DNA of 64,000 nucleotides from Lithospermum erythrorhizon (GCA_019722365.1 JADFUC010002425.1:1-64000), one strand, 5' to 3'; numbered from the stretch's first letter, positions 34,330 through 46,800 are shown. Notes: generated from the sequence alone by a model not told the origin. Program-made: numbers and translations.

Positions 34330-34945
34330 AAGGATAATTTCGATTGATTCGATCGGTTTTTGATTATTTTGCCTTATGGAAACCGTCTTGTCGGTTTTAA
34401 ATATATATACAAACCATTTATTTGAAATTAATTGAGTTTAAGACCAGTTCCGATTGATATCGGTTTTCGTGCTTTGATGGTTTGGTTAGGTTTTTTGGTT
34501 TTTATAACAATAATACAATATAAGCGTTCGTGATTTCAAATTAAAATAAAATATCATTCCAGTATGTGATATGATATTAGGCGTTAGGAGTAATTCTTCT
34601 TAGTGATTACTAGCGGATGGTTTCAAAGCTGCGTCTGCCTTGTAATAAATACTAAACTCATGACAATTAACACATGCATGATAACATTGATTCTGACAAT
34701 ATTCCAGACATTAAGCAAACAAACTGAGCTAAAATAGTTATAATTAAAAATATGCAAATATAAATATTTTAAACAAAATATATACTTGGTTCGGTTCGGT
34801 CGGTTTCGATTGGGTTGTAAGCGAAATCGAGATAATTTTGTTGGTTTTGCTTTTTTCTGAATTTAGGTTGAGTCATTTTTTCCAATAAATCGGTAAAAAT
34901 TCAGAATTCAATTCGGTTGGAATTCGGTTTTCACGTTTTGAGGCA
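34330..34945. repeat. CGGTTY-rich transposon-like tracts
   Basis: Tracts of GATCGGTTTTTGATT, ATCGGTTTTCG and GGTTCGGTTCGGTCGGTTTC lie at 34330-34520 and 34790-34945 around AT-rich DNA. They are similar in composition to 27950-28330. Confidence 0.45.
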
Positions 34946-35130
34946 GACGGAATAAATAATAACTTTAACTACAATACACAAAGTACTACTATAGCTAACA
35001 ATGTATGAAACCAGAATTGATTGCAAACTTATTTTCATACTTAAGTTTGAAGAACTAAAGAATAAGCAAAAAACATAAGAAACTACAATGCAGGAAATCA
35101 AACTGTGAAACGAATATAGTGATCAAGTAC

Positions 35131-35590
35131 CTTGAACTCATTCTTGGACTTGACTAGTCCTTCCCTAGCATTTCCACCAGCTACATCCTCCTCCCCCTCA
35201 TCACTTGCAGGAGTTACAGTAATCATCTCTTTTGATTTAGATGCAGAAATACCCCCCTCTAACGTTTTGGTTTCCGCTGCCTCTCCACAACTACAAAATC
35301 ACTATTTTCTTGCATGACACAATCCGAAGTTTCCACCTCTGCAGCCTCGTACTCTTCTCTACAATTAATTCTCCTAGAAACAATAACATAAGTACTGACG
35401 TCTGTTCCTAACTCAACCATTCCATATAGGACCTTCATTGGCGAATCATCTTCAAGCCACTCATTAATTGTATCAATGTCAAGAAAAGTTTCAGTTAAAG
35501 CCAATGTGTTTCCAACAATGAGAAATCAAATGGGTCGTCGGAATCAATCTTGATTTCCTCTAAATAAAGGTTTAATGTTGAGTTTATAGA
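35131..35590 (-). pseudogene. Unrecognised protein-coding remnant with two frameshifts
   Basis: On the minus strand three consecutive blocks in different frames read like one acidic protein: KIDSDDPFDFSLL; then NTLALTETFLDIDTINEWLE, MVELGTDVSTYVIVSRRIN and ENSDFVVVE; then AETKTLEGGISASKSKEMIT and SDEGEEDVAGGNAREGLVKS ending KNEFK. Each junction (near 35512 and 35283) is explained by a 1-bp deletion. The last block ends at AAG followed by GTACTTG, a plausible splice donor. The composition is clearly protein-like, but I do not recognise the family. It is a pseudogene exon unless the single-base shifts are sequence errors. Confidence 0.55.
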
Positions 35591-35654
35591 AACATAATCC
35601 AGGATGAAAACACATTGGGTTTTCACTATGTGTTTTTATTATAGAGTTCTAGTA

Positions 35655-35745
35655 GTCATTGGACTCGTTAAGCTTTATGGTACTAAGATTTTTCTTAATA
35701 TTTGGTACTAAATGTATTTAAACCATTGAATCACTTGCCACATTA
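35655..35745 (+). repeat. Short dispersed repeat, partner at 28.44 kb
   Basis: CTTTATGGTACTAAGATTTT followed by TCTTAATATTTGGTACTAAAT matches 28449-28490 with a few changes. Confidence 0.55.
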
Positions 35746-35939
35746 CTTTTTATCATTTAATGGTTATCAGCAAATCCATGAGAATTCCATTTCATGCTTA
35801 ATCACTTTCCATAACAAACATTCCTTACTTTTCTCTCAATTAATTTAAATTTTCCCATTTTTGTTGGAACATGATTATAAAATAATTCATCATACGGAAT
35901 GCTTCATATGACAGACTCGAATTTACACCTGTAACGTCC

Positions 35940-37740
35940 CGTCCCGTCCCAAAATGGACCGGAATATCACACGCCACTAACCGAGGTCGGCTTATGCCTT
36001 ACGCGGCTCGAAAGGCTTGAGCAAACTAAACAAAATAATAGTTATTTAATTATAATAGTTTGTACAAAAGGTCACAAAAACTAATTACAAGAACTCTACC
36101 GAAAGGTCTCGAACGAGCTAGTAAAACTCTATTGAGCCATCCAATTGAACCATCACATAAGCACATATACTCCAATTAGCAACGGATAAATAACACACTT
36201 GTTCAACTTTAACTGAAATTTGAAATGGGGTAAAAGGGGATCAACTATAAATAGCTCAGTAAGAAAACTAACTATCCTCCTGAAAATATGAGATCAAATC
36301 GGATTCAAAATCATATATACCATATAATATATTTAATTATATATTAACAATAAACATATATCACATCAATGCACAACCACACAGTGTCAATCAAGATCAT
36401 AGAATTTATATAGGTCACAATCAAGTGTTAAATTATATGACAACCTAAGAGGGGGTGAGTTAGGTTACAGCGGAATTATACCCAATTTTTGGATTTAGAA
36501 AATTATTAAGTCAATTACCCCAATTGATCTAGTTTGGAAATATGTGTATGCTCACAAAGTATACATAGTCCAATTAATAGTCCTATACAAATATGATCAT
36601 ACAAGAGATTAACAATTGATTATTTAATTTATTATGACAAATATTTAACTCTTGAGTTTGCCTAATTGTTATTACTTAAACAACCAAGTCAATTTAACCA
36701 ATTCTTTATTAAAGTTAAGCAATAGTCATCAATCAAACATGAATAATTTACACAACTATAAAAAAGAATATCCCTGATCGACTTAGACCTTTATCAAATC
36801 ACACTATTATACAATGACAACACAAAATATCAAATTATCAATTTAAACTACAATAATGATATAAATTGATAATAAGTAAATAATGTGGGATAGAGAAAGA
36901 TACACAAATGTAACGAGCGACAAAATCTAGTGCTTTCGACCATACGACTTTTTAACCTTGGGATTTGAAAAAATTAACAGCCTTTCTGTATCCGAAGTTG
37001 AACTCGTGATGTCACAATGACATTTCGATATCTGGCATTACAGGTATACCACTAGAAACACCTAGCATACTCACAGGCAAACACTTGAGAATCTACTCAG
37101 CAACACGTGGGAAGTCTACTGGCGTTGATCTACAACATGAACAACGGCTCTAGCTCGCCCTTAAGGCCAAGTCTAGCAATCTTGCTAAGAATCCACACTA
37201 GTAGTTTACTTCCAAATGAGAGACCATCACTCGTGAACCTTGTGCTATTCTTTCCACAAGAAAAGTTTTATATAACACAAGATAATTCCTAAATGGATTT
37301 GGATAAAGTATTACAAATTCGAGCTCTATAATCTCTCTCAAATCAAGATGCAAAGAAAGGAACAAGAAAGTTGGCTTTTGGTTTGAACAATTTAAATTTC
37401 ATTTTGAGATTGGGTTGCAAGTTGTGTTTGAGATTCTTTGTGGCTTTTATAGATGGCAATAATAGCATAAAAGGCCACTATCCGGGGCTTTGTATCGAGT
37501 GTATAGTACCCGATACGTTTCAGCGGATACATCTAAAAAGCCATCGGGGCTTACCAGCACCGATGGAAGACCCCGTCGGCGGTTCCAAATATGGTCATTG
37601 CTCCGGGATGTATGGTGCAGCAAAACCTGGCTAGGGCCGAAATGCTCTTGGGAAGTCATCCAGCCAGCTGAAGTCGAGAAGCCCGATGCGCGACCCGATA
37701 GTGCCATGGGATGAATTCTAGAAATTTTCTTATTCTAACG
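35940..37740 (-). mobile_element. LTR of a probable Ty3/Gypsy element (truncated)
   Basis: The block starts TGTAACGTCCCGTCCC; on the minus strand that is an LTR end ...GGGACGTTACA, common in plant Gypsy elements. A minus-strand TATA box CTATAAAAGCC lies near 37443-37455. The U3-like part at 37488-37735 (CCGATACGTTTCAGCGGATA, CACCGATGGAAGACC, AAATATGGTCATT) is repeated at 38906-39115. The upper end stops where myosin sequence begins. The short frames in this region are LTR sequence and not genes. Gypsy assignment is inferred from the end motif. Confidence 0.55.
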
Positions 37741-38610
37741 ACCCCCGATATAATTTGTCCTGTAAGATATTAGTTTGGCTGTTTCTGTCTTCCCAGCTCC
37801 ACTTTCTACACTTCCAGAAAGGCATGTTCTGTTATTAGAAGTTGATGAATCATTCATTTACACATGATATGGAAACAAACTCTGCTAAGAAACCGAGACT
37901 TCAACAAACCTTATAATAATTGATTGATTTACTTCATCTGCAAGAAATGAGAAAAGATGACTGATAACTGAAAATTTATAGAACTCGAATACACTTAACT
38001 AGAAGATAGTAAGTCTTGATTTTCTTTAATTTTAAATGATACAACTCATCACTTCATTGAAGGCAGCATCAGTAATTGCATAGACATGAGGGCTGTCCAC
38101 CAACTTCTGTTTGAAAAGCCATAATCTGTTCCTTTCATGCATATCTCAACCTTTTTTGAAGGATTATTTAGCTACTAAAATGGGCCTGAAAGATGGGGAG
38201 TCTTTAAATTTACATAGTATGCTATAAGCAATGATCAGATGATCTTTCTGCATATTATTAAGAGCATAGAACCATGCATATATCATCTCGGGAATATCTG
38301 GGAGGTCTGTAATTGTTAAGAACTGATGGCTCATTCAAAAGTAACTAAGCTGTATAGAGATCTTGGCCTTACACTCAAAGAATGTCTGGGTTAGCTGAGT
38401 GAAAGGTTCACTATAAGAACCGTCTGGCTTATATTTGTAAAAGTAGTAAGAATCACAGTGTATAAGCAACATGATTGAAGACAAGCCGAAAGAATAACTT
38501 ACGCTTCCATCTGAAAGCAAAGCAATGGCTCACAATCGATTGAAGTTGATAGAATCTGTCCTGATTCCCACTTTGCACTCCTTAGAGAACACCATACACG
38601 AAGTTTCTGA
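37741..38610 (-). pseudogene. Class VIII myosin gene fragment with P-loop (copy 2), pseudogene
   Basis: Minus-strand exons of a plant class VIII myosin motor domain. Near 38550-38610 is KLRVWC..SAKWESGQ. Near 38280-38420 is the PANPDILEG...LNEPSVL segment, now frameshifted. At about 38046-38190 are GPILVA, FKKV and QKLVDSPHVYAITDAAFNEV. At 37910-37937 is DEVNQSIII with AG/GT splice sites. At 37771-37806 is ESGAGKTETAKL, the ATP-binding P-loop. The upstream exons correspond to copy 1 at 3913-4700; shared intron sequence extends to about 38890. The copy is dead: a stop replaces Asn-Pro in VAINPF, a 26-bp deletion removes an intron acceptor, and there are several frameshifts. LTR-like sequence flanks both sides. 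Confidence 0.8.
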
Positions 38611-38905
38611 AATGGTAATTATACAAATAAACACAATCAAACAATATAACATACGCCATCAAGATCATTCATTATGTCATTTACAACTAACGAAGTTCAG
38701 GCAATATAACTACCAGTCTACCACAACCCCCTGGTGTTTTTACATAAGGAGAGTCTTAAAATATTCTTGTTATCAGTATGCATGACATAAAATCATCATA
38801 ATCCTCAACTATCATAACTGCATTGTAAGTTGAACCAAATTTATTTTGTAGAAACCAGAAACTATGACAACTTAACCTGAACATGTTACCTTGATTTCAT
38901 TTCAA

Positions 38906-39480
38906 CCTATAGAAGTCCCGATACGTTTCAACGGATACATCTAAAAAGTCTATCGGGACTTCTATCGAGGCTTACCAACACCCGATGGAAGACCCGATAT
39001 GAAACTAGTTCAAAATATGGTCATTATAGGGTCATGTATCGGGTGCAACAAGGTCCAGATACAAGATTCGAAATGTTTTCTGGAAGTCAATCAAGAATAA
39101 TTTTATACCAAAGACACTTTAAGAAAATCATTTTAACAATTTAAATAGCTTAACCATTTTAAAAACCAACCCTCTCAAAAACTAAGCAACTTGAATAAGA
39201 GAGAATTTAATTACAAACGCCCTATGAACATGTAAAAACACATAGAAGGTTTGGCGTTTGTGATGACTTAAGATCTTATTGCCTTTTAAGCCGACTTGGC
39301 TGCTGTAGAGAATCAACATAAAACCGTGTTAGTCCACGCGTAGCACTGTTGCTTCATCAAATCAAAGAGTGTCGAATGACGCTGAAAAGTCGACGGAAGC
39401 TCTTTCATTTTGACAATAACAGAAAATCTCTGTATGCATGAGGGGTATAAAGAAATAATAATAATGACATGCTACTTCCC
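38906..39480 (-). mobile_element. Second LTR (U3) fragment
   Basis: CCGATACGTTTCAACGGATA, then CATCTAAAAAG, CACCCGATGGAAGACC, AAATATGGTCATTAT and CGGGTGCA match 37488-37690 in the same orientation. The continuation to about 39480 (GGCGTTTGTGATGACTTAAG, GCCGACTTGGCTGC) looks like more of the same LTR or adjacent internal sequence. Confidence 0.55.
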
Positions 39481-40639
39481 TCAGCATGGCGTCAGCGTAT
39501 TCATACTTTCGTAATAGAAAGACAAAAAGATTTCAATGCATGGAACATGAATGGCAGATCATACAAATCATTAATTTAGATCAAACCTCTATTTATTTGA
39601 TACTGGAGATTCTACTCGATGATTCATTTCTTTAACAAAGCTTGGTTTGCTTGACCGGTGTGTGGGCGACTTCTGACATTGTCACTAAATGATTCTTTAA
39701 CAAATCTTTTTGGCTTTGTTGTCTTTTGTATGTGGTTGATTCATCTTAGCTGCATCATGCGTACTTGATGTTCTTTTTGAACCCATGTGACATTGCTTAG
39801 TCATTTAAATATCTTTTGTTCCACCGATGTTTATGAGTGTAGCAGTAGCACTTTAGATAAGTATATATTACACATTGAATACAATTTCACAGACACCTTT
39901 CTAACAAGTCTATGGAATAAAATGCTTGATGATCGCATGGTAGATACTAAATCAATGTTTAAGTCATCATTAAAATAAGGTGTACGGACTTGTAGTCCAA
40001 CATCAAGATCCTTCTGAAACTACCGTACAAAAGCGAGCATATTTTCCAAGGGTAAATAGCATTACATTTAAGCATTTTGCATCAAATAACTTGACAGGAC
40101 TGTACTCACGGATAAAGAGCTCGCTTTCTTGTATTTATTATTTTTAAAGCCCAGGTGAAAGGGTGAAAACATATAATATTATTCCGTCAAATTATGAAAG
40201 ATTGGCTCACCTAAAACACATTACTATTATTCTAGATTATTGAAGGGCAAAAACTCAACAATTAACCCACAAAAGATTCAAAATATTCTTTCAAGCGATA
40301 CAGGTTTAATGATAGTAAAATCACAAAATATTTGTATATAGCAGCAGCCCTACATGCCGGAGCTAGAGATTGATCCAGGCTGCTTTTTCAAACATCTTCC
40401 AACATAACATATATATATGGGGGTTAAGCAAAAGAAATACCGGTTTTGCTTTTAAAAGCAGTCATAATATATAAGTTCAAAAATAGTTGAGTAAATAGAT
40501 AGTTAAACTACGGATACACTTGATCCGATGGTACCCCGAGAACTTTAAATCAATGAAGAATATTGACTGCTCGGCATGGATGTTCGAGGCGGGAACTGTG
40601 TTTTTTTTGTTTTTTTTTATTCTAGGGTGGCGAGTTCCG
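39481..40639. other. Intergenic, no gene seen
   Basis: No coding block. GACATTGTCACTAAATGATTCTTTAACAAA-like phrases near 39600-39710 are partly duplicated (CATTTCTTTAACAAAGCTTGG and ATTCTTTAACAAATCTTTT). Nothing else is supported. Confidence 0.35.
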
Positions 40640-40939
40640 AGGTCTATTTTATATTGCCCTCACACTCTTTGACAATGTTGGTTATTTTTTATTGAACCTA
40701 AATACTCTTATATCTTAATTGTTAGATTATTATATTGTTCTAATAATATATTGCTATGAGATCATATAATATTAAATTAATTCTTTATTAAGAGATTTAA
40801 GTTGATGGTTATTAAAATATTAAAGTTAAAAAGAATTGAGTGAGTTTAAATTCCAACCCTCTCATCTTCCTCTAAGTAAGATTGATTTAGGGAGACAATT
40901 AGGAGGTCATTAGTGTTCTAAGGCACTTTTTGTTGTGCA

Positions 40940-42600
40940 AGGTACGCTATATAAAGGAGCTATGCATTCATCTGCAAAAACCTCATCAAATGCAACATAT
41001 AAAAAAGAAGTATCTAAAGATGAGGAGGAGAGAAAAGGAATCGTGGAGTGTTCTGTCTTAAATTGACCTTCACTATGGATCCAATTTGTGTTCTTGCAAA
41101 ATTCAAGATTATAGATGAGGGGTAAAAAGTCCCCTAAATTTGCTCAAAATTACATACTTTAACGATTATCATGAGCATGGTTAAATACTCTTTCATATAT
41201 TCTGCTTTAAATGATAGATTATTTACAATTCATGAGAAATATTGCTTGGTTTTGAAATCTATCTAATAATCAGCATTACAAAGATGATATCGAGGGTTAA
41301 TGAGCGGATGGACTTTTTTGCACACGGTGCCATTTTAAAAATCAATTAGATATATACTTTTTCACAGGTAATAAATAAATAATATTATGCCTTATTTATT
41401 GAGAGTATCGCAGATATTAGACATGCATGGGGATTCTTGTAGCAATCGGTAGATCATATTACTACACCATATGCAAATAATATGTGGATCATTCTTATTA
41501 CACGATGTAAAATTCTTGGGCTTTGATGTAGAATTCGAGATAAGGAAATAAATTAAAGGATGAATAATAAAGATAATGATGCAAAATGTTTTGTGATTCA
41601 CAATACATATTTATTTAGTATTATATAGATTTTTTGAATGGCTAAAATAATCTAATTGGCTTCACATTGAGTGCTTTATCTCCCAATAAATTGATAAACA
41701 TATTGCATCAAATATAAAATTTTAATGTTAGCAATATATGATACTGACACAAAAAAATTATATGTTAGGACAACATTTATTAGCTAATGTGCATTATTTA
41801 TATACACACATGTTTCATTATTTTTACATAATTTCTTTTTTATAAATGAGTATTTAGTTTTATATATAAATGAAAGAAAAATGTAAAACATAAGTAAAGT
41901 TAGTTTGTGACATACATATAACTTGAGATATAAAGTTAATAACTATTATTAAAGTAGTTTGGTAGTCACCATAGTGGCCAAGCTAAAAATGAAATGGATA
42001 TTTTATCTCATATTACATAATTTTTACAAACTTTTGAACATTATTGTTTTATATCTATTTATTTAGGAACTTGTTAATACTTGAAAGTGGCGGAAATAAA
42101 ATGCCTAAATATATAGTATTTTTATTTCATATTTTACATAATTATTACCCATGAATTTTGAATATGATAGTTAAAAATATTTATTTACTTTTCAAAGAGT
42201 GTTGTTAGTCACCAAAGTGAGCCTAGCTAATGAAATGTGATAATATTTATCTCGATTAATAGTTACACTAATATGAGATTGTAAAATTAAAATTATCTAT
42301 TTTTGTAATGCTTGTTGAAGATTACCCAGAAGTGGCCAAGATAAATGATTAAATAGAAAATTGATTTCAATAATTAAAGCATAATATTTTGGATAATAAT
42401 ATTTTTGAGATATTAGTAAAGTTATTCTTGTCTATTAAAGAATTGTTTTGCTAGTCGCAAAGTGGCCAAACTAATTGACTAAATAGACATTATATTAATA
42501 TTTGAAAGAAAAATGTCATATACAAGGCTTGTGATCACCAAGTGGCCTAGTTATTGAAGTTAATTAGACATATTATCGATTGGCCTGATTGTAATATTTC
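40940..42600 (+). mobile_element. Copia 5' LTR and leader region
   Basis: GCTATATAAAGGAGCTATGC at 40946-40965 is an LTR TATA box and transcript start. The following stretch (AACATATAAAAAAGAAGTATCTAAAGATGAGG, GGAG, AGAGAAAAGGAATC) is repeated at 45447-45545 downstream of the Copia coding remnants. The region continues as an AT-rich leader to the gag remnant near 42850. Exact LTR ends and a primer-binding site are not recognisable. Confidence 0.55.
41950..42560 (+). repeat. Degenerate ~110-135-bp tandem repeats in the Copia leader
   Basis: The phrase TTGKTAGTCACCAAAGTGGCC followed by (A/T)AGCTAA and an AAATRGA-type tail recurs near 41958, 42068 (weak), 42200, 42309, 42445 and 42528. The spacings are about 110, 132, 109, 136 and 83 bp. 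The conserved core is CACCAAAGTGGCC. Non-coding. Confidence 0.7.
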
Positions 42601-42844
42601 TTAACATGTACATTTAGACTAGATATCACAATTATGCCTAAATTAATAAACTTTTGTATGTGATTAAGAGTGTAATAAACTATCAAAGCATTTTATTATG
42701 ATGAATTACATGTTTATGATTTAAAGTGAACTTATATATATGTTATTAAATTTTGGCCTTAATTTACTGAATCTATATAGTAACTGAAGTGTTAATATAC
42801 AAGTTTAATGAATAATAATGTTTGAAAAATTTGTTTTTTCTTTA

Positions 42845-45440
42845 GGCAATTCCATTATCCAAATTCAATGAAAATTCTAAACTATGATGAATGGTCAGGA
42901 ATAATCCATTTTTTATCTTGGAAGTAATGTAGCCGGGATGGTGCAATAGTATCGAGACCATATTCTGTACAGCGTCATTGCAGCGCTGTACCCCGAATGA
43001 AATCGATCTTTATGAATCTTGGGAAAGCATCTATATGAGGCTGGGCATGAATTTGATGCGTATGGCGGTGGTGAAAATGTTAAGCACGTCCGTACTTCCC
43101 TAAAACGAGATAATGCGAGGGATTTCATGAGAAATTTAAAAGGCTATACCAGTAGGACATTCTTGCAGTCCGTTTGTAGGAGAAGTCTCATGGTAGTTAG
43201 ATATTAGTTTGACGTTGATCTGAAACACCGTTCATGATCATGACTAATGTCTAACAAAGCTTATGAAGCAAAGTTAAGGACTATGGGTATGGAAGCTGAA
43301 CATTTGATCCCAATTGTCAAGTAACTCAGCTTCCTCTGAATTTTGGCTGGTTCAAGTGAACTACTATATAGCACTCTAAAGGAAAAATGCGGAACTTTCA
43401 AGGGGAATTAAAGGGCCATGTTAGTTCAAGAGGAAGGAAGGTTGAAGAAATAAAGATCAGCGCTACATCCCGATACTTATCTTGAAGGGCCGATTGGCGT
43501 GAAAATTTAAACTAGGGAAAAGAATGAGGAAAGGACAAAACCTCAAAAGAATGACTTCATGAAACCATCTTTGAAAGTTATTAAAGAGGCAGTCGGGAAA
43601 GGAGATCAAAATTATTTAAATATTGGACACTTGAAGAAGGATTGTCGAGGAAAGAAAGGAATGGATTCGAAAAGAAAGGTACTTACATTGTTTACGTTTG
43701 TTTTGAATCGAGCACTTGTGAAGTTCTAATAATACATGGTTAGATTACGGTGCAACTTCTCATCTGTTTTTTTCATGTTACGATTCTTTAATCCATTACC
43801 AAGGAACTAAAAGTATTTGTTCATGAGAGCAGGGATGAGAGCACAAATAAAAGAAATTACGGAACTTCTGATTGATCTTGGATCTTGGTTGTCATCCCAG
43901 ATCTAGAAAAGTGTCTTTATGATACTACGATTACTTGAGAGAAATCTTGTTTGTTGGAGGATTGGATGAGGTCTATGTTTCATGTCAAGTTTTGAAAACG
44001 GGGTATATTTTTGCTTTGTTTAAGAATAAATTACTATTATAGTTGTGGTACATTAATAAATGGTTTTGTATCGTTTTAATCTTGATAATAAATTTGTGGA
44101 GTCTTTGTTTAATGTTGAACATGTTGTTGTGGTAAGCGTAGTGCACAAGATAATAACTACCCACTTTGTGACATCAAAGATTGGTGTGTATCTACCAAAA
44201 GAAAGGATGTTGATGTTGGTTAAAGTATGATCCTATATTTGTGAATTTTCTGGATCAAATGTATGTATTTGATTGTATTGAGGCAAACAAACCAAACACA
44301 ATACAATGCTGGCGACCACAAGAAGCACAAAACTTCTTGAATTGATACTGTTTTGTGGTCGTTTAGGCTCCATCTTGGGTGGAGAAAATTATTCATTACC
44401 TTTTATTGATGATTACTCACGTTATAGATATGTATATCTCTATTGCATGAAAAGTCTCATGCAGTGAACATTCTTAAAAGTATTCAAAGTGATGAGGTAG
44501 AAAGCGGAGTTAGATACAAAGTAAAGGTTGTGAATGGATAGAGAGGTGGAGAATATTATGGTAAATATTGAAAGTGAATGATGTCACAGTCCGTTTCTTG
44601 AGTGCTAATAATATTGAAAGGGAAATCGAGGCATATGATACGCACGATGCTATGCACAGTACACCGCGTAACAAAATGAATTGTGTTGAAAGCGAGAATA
44701 AATTATACTCTAATAGAAATGGTTAGGAGTATGTTAGTAATAGCAGTAATACGCTTTATCTTTGTAGACATATTCATTAAAAAGGCTAGCATTGTATAAC
44801 GGGGTTCTAATAAGGCTATTCTAAAACTCATATGTGAATTGTGATAAAAAACTGGATTTAAAAGCATATCGTGTTTGGGGTTGTCAGAGGCGAAGTAAGC
44901 ATATATAATCCATATGAAAAACTGGCTCGATTAGTCGAGAACCATCTCTTACAGTAATTTTTATCGAGATTGTATCTCGAGAAAAAGTCACTAAAGGGTA
45001 TATTACAAATGTCCTAACCATAGTGCGAAGATAGTTGAGGCCCAATATTCATAGTCTGTTGAGAATGGTCATGTCATTCATAAGGAGTGGGGAAACCCAC
45101 AGAAATTTTGTAGAATCTGAAAAACACCGTTGGTAGGTGTACTCTTCACTGTGAAGGTGGAGTGGGAATGAAGTTTATTTTGGTCACATATATGTTGGTG
45201 ACATTCTTAGCTGCTAGCGCTGTATGATGTTGGATTGACTTACATGATGTAAAGTTTCTCTCTAATAACTTTCAAATGAAAGAAGATATGGGTGACGTCG
45301 TATGTGATTGACATTGAAATATTCCAAGGATCGAGGAATATTAGGTTTATCCGCGAAAACATCAATAGTTTAGAGGTTTAGAATGGAAAAAATGCTTCGA
45401 GAATTGTTCGGTGTCAGAAGGGAACAAGTTCGGTTTGATT
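42845..45440 (+). pseudogene. Ty1/Copia gag-pol remnant
   Basis: Plus-strand blocks in varying frames follow Copia order. Gag start MKILNYDEWSG is near 42868; gag YGGGENVKHVRTSLKRD near 43061-43111; a decayed zinc knuckle IGHLKKDCRGKKG near 43621; protease WLDYGATSHLF near 43738, with Tyr in place of the Ser of DSGA; a GAG-pre-integrase-like TRSTKLLELI near 44318; integrase LPFIDDYSRYRYVYL near 44400; SKLKAYRVWGC-like integrase end near 44855; and reverse transcriptase relics F(Q)MKEDMGDV, IEIFQGS and RNIRFI near 45270-45350. Many stops and frameshifts interrupt it. It encodes no working protein. Confidence 0.85.
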
Positions 45441-45600
45441 TGATTATGCATATAAAAGGCACATGCGTTAACTTTGCTTATTTGTCCCAAATACAACATA
45501 AAAAAGTATCTAAAGAAGGAGAGGAAAAGAAAAGAGAATCATTCGTGTTCATCTTTATCAAGCTTGACTTCTTATGGATCAAAAGGTATGTTCTTTAGCA
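45441..45600 (+). mobile_element. Copia 3' LTR fragment
   Basis: ATGCATATAAAAGGCACATG, then ACAACATAAAAAAGTATCTA, AAGAAGGAGAGG and AAAGAGAATC match the 5' copy at 40946-41040, at roughly 70 percent by eye. RNase H sequence is missing, so the element has an internal deletion. The 71-codon frame at 45383-45598 spans this junction and is not a gene. Confidence 0.55.
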
Positions 45601-45799
45601 ATAAATTGAATTATATATATGATTAAGAGTGCTTAAAAATCCTAGAACCACTGCAATTATGCTAACATTAATCGATTCAAAATGTCAAATATTAATATTA
45701 TCACAAACTCAAATAAACTATCATAAACTTCACAAACAATTACTAGACACTTTAAAATTCAATATAAACATAATACCAAAATATTTGGGGTATTACAAT

Positions 45800-46260
45800 T
45801 GTTGAATTATGTCGTATCTCTAAAAGTTACGAGCGAATGGGATACGATCCGCGAGGATACTAGATTAAGCGAAAAGCGATTAAAAGGCGAGGGCGATACA
45901 AGAATATGGAAAGCCCAATTTTTCTTTCCTCTGGCTAATAATCGGCCCCGAAAGGATGATTAAGGGAGGAAAAGGGAGAAAATTTTGACTTCTCAAAATT
46001 TGTGAGTCATTCAATTATGATGGGTTGAAGCTCTTTATATAGAGGTTTGGGCTCCTAAAATATAGGCACTAAAAGGAGGTGGAATGATAGAAATCCTGTC
46101 GCATCCAAAACCTAGATGCTGGCACATTCCCAGAAATAGGAGTTTGGTGCGAATGTTTCTTCGTGTTTTCGACTTTAGGCAGAAAGGATTCTGATAGATT
46201 ATTGTGGATTTCGGGTTTTACTATTTGACATGTGACCTCTTGGGAATGACGGGATCGACA
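45800..46260 (-). mobile_element. Probable solo LTR (461 bp)
   Basis: The block starts TGTTGAATTATG and ends GGGATCGACA (TGTTG/CGACA inverted ends), flanked by ACAAT on the left and ATAAT on the right, one mismatch from a 5-bp target duplication. On the minus strand CTCTATATAAAGAGCTTC near 46032-46049 is a strong TATA box. No internal domain in the same orientation is adjacent. Confidence 0.55.
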
Positions 46261-46800
46261 ATAATAATATATTTAAACAATAACCGATTATCATCTTAAT
46301 ATATATAAATTATGTGGGCCTGTGAAATTACATACTAATAATCGATATCGGTAAATCCTAAATATTAATTGTCTAACAACTAATATATATTGAACTTATA
46401 ATCTTGAATGTATAAATCGGTTGTTCAATCTAAATTGTTCAACAGACATTTTCATAAGATCCAATATCTCTTAGTTCTAACAACAACACCCATAGAATCT
46501 GAGCAGTCCCAAACGCTTTCTATCCATTATTTTTATTCATTACTTTTTCGTTTATTTATTTTTTGTTTCTTAAACGTTTATTAATTATTGTGTTATGAAT
46601 TTTCCAGTTCTTTAGAGTTGCATTTAAATTTTTACTTTTAATCAAATATTTTCATAAAATCAATATAATACTTGCAAGAATAACTAAATAAATGATTACT
46701 TTGTTCATATTTCACATTCTCTTTTAGATAAATCTTTACATTTTTAGTATTCAATAAGACAATAATAGTTTCAAAATATAGAAATATTTGGTTATTTAAG
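46261..46800. other. Intergenic, no gene seen
   Basis: AT-rich sequence between two retroelement remnants. Nothing is supported. Confidence 0.4.

Noticed and set aside
37371..37714. Cluster of 74-87-codon frames on both strands
   Set aside because: They lie in LTR sequence repeated at 38.9 kb and show no protein family features.
45383..45598. 71-codon frame MEKMLRELFGVRRE...
   Set aside because: It crosses the junction between reverse transcriptase relics and a 3' LTR fragment; no coherent protein.
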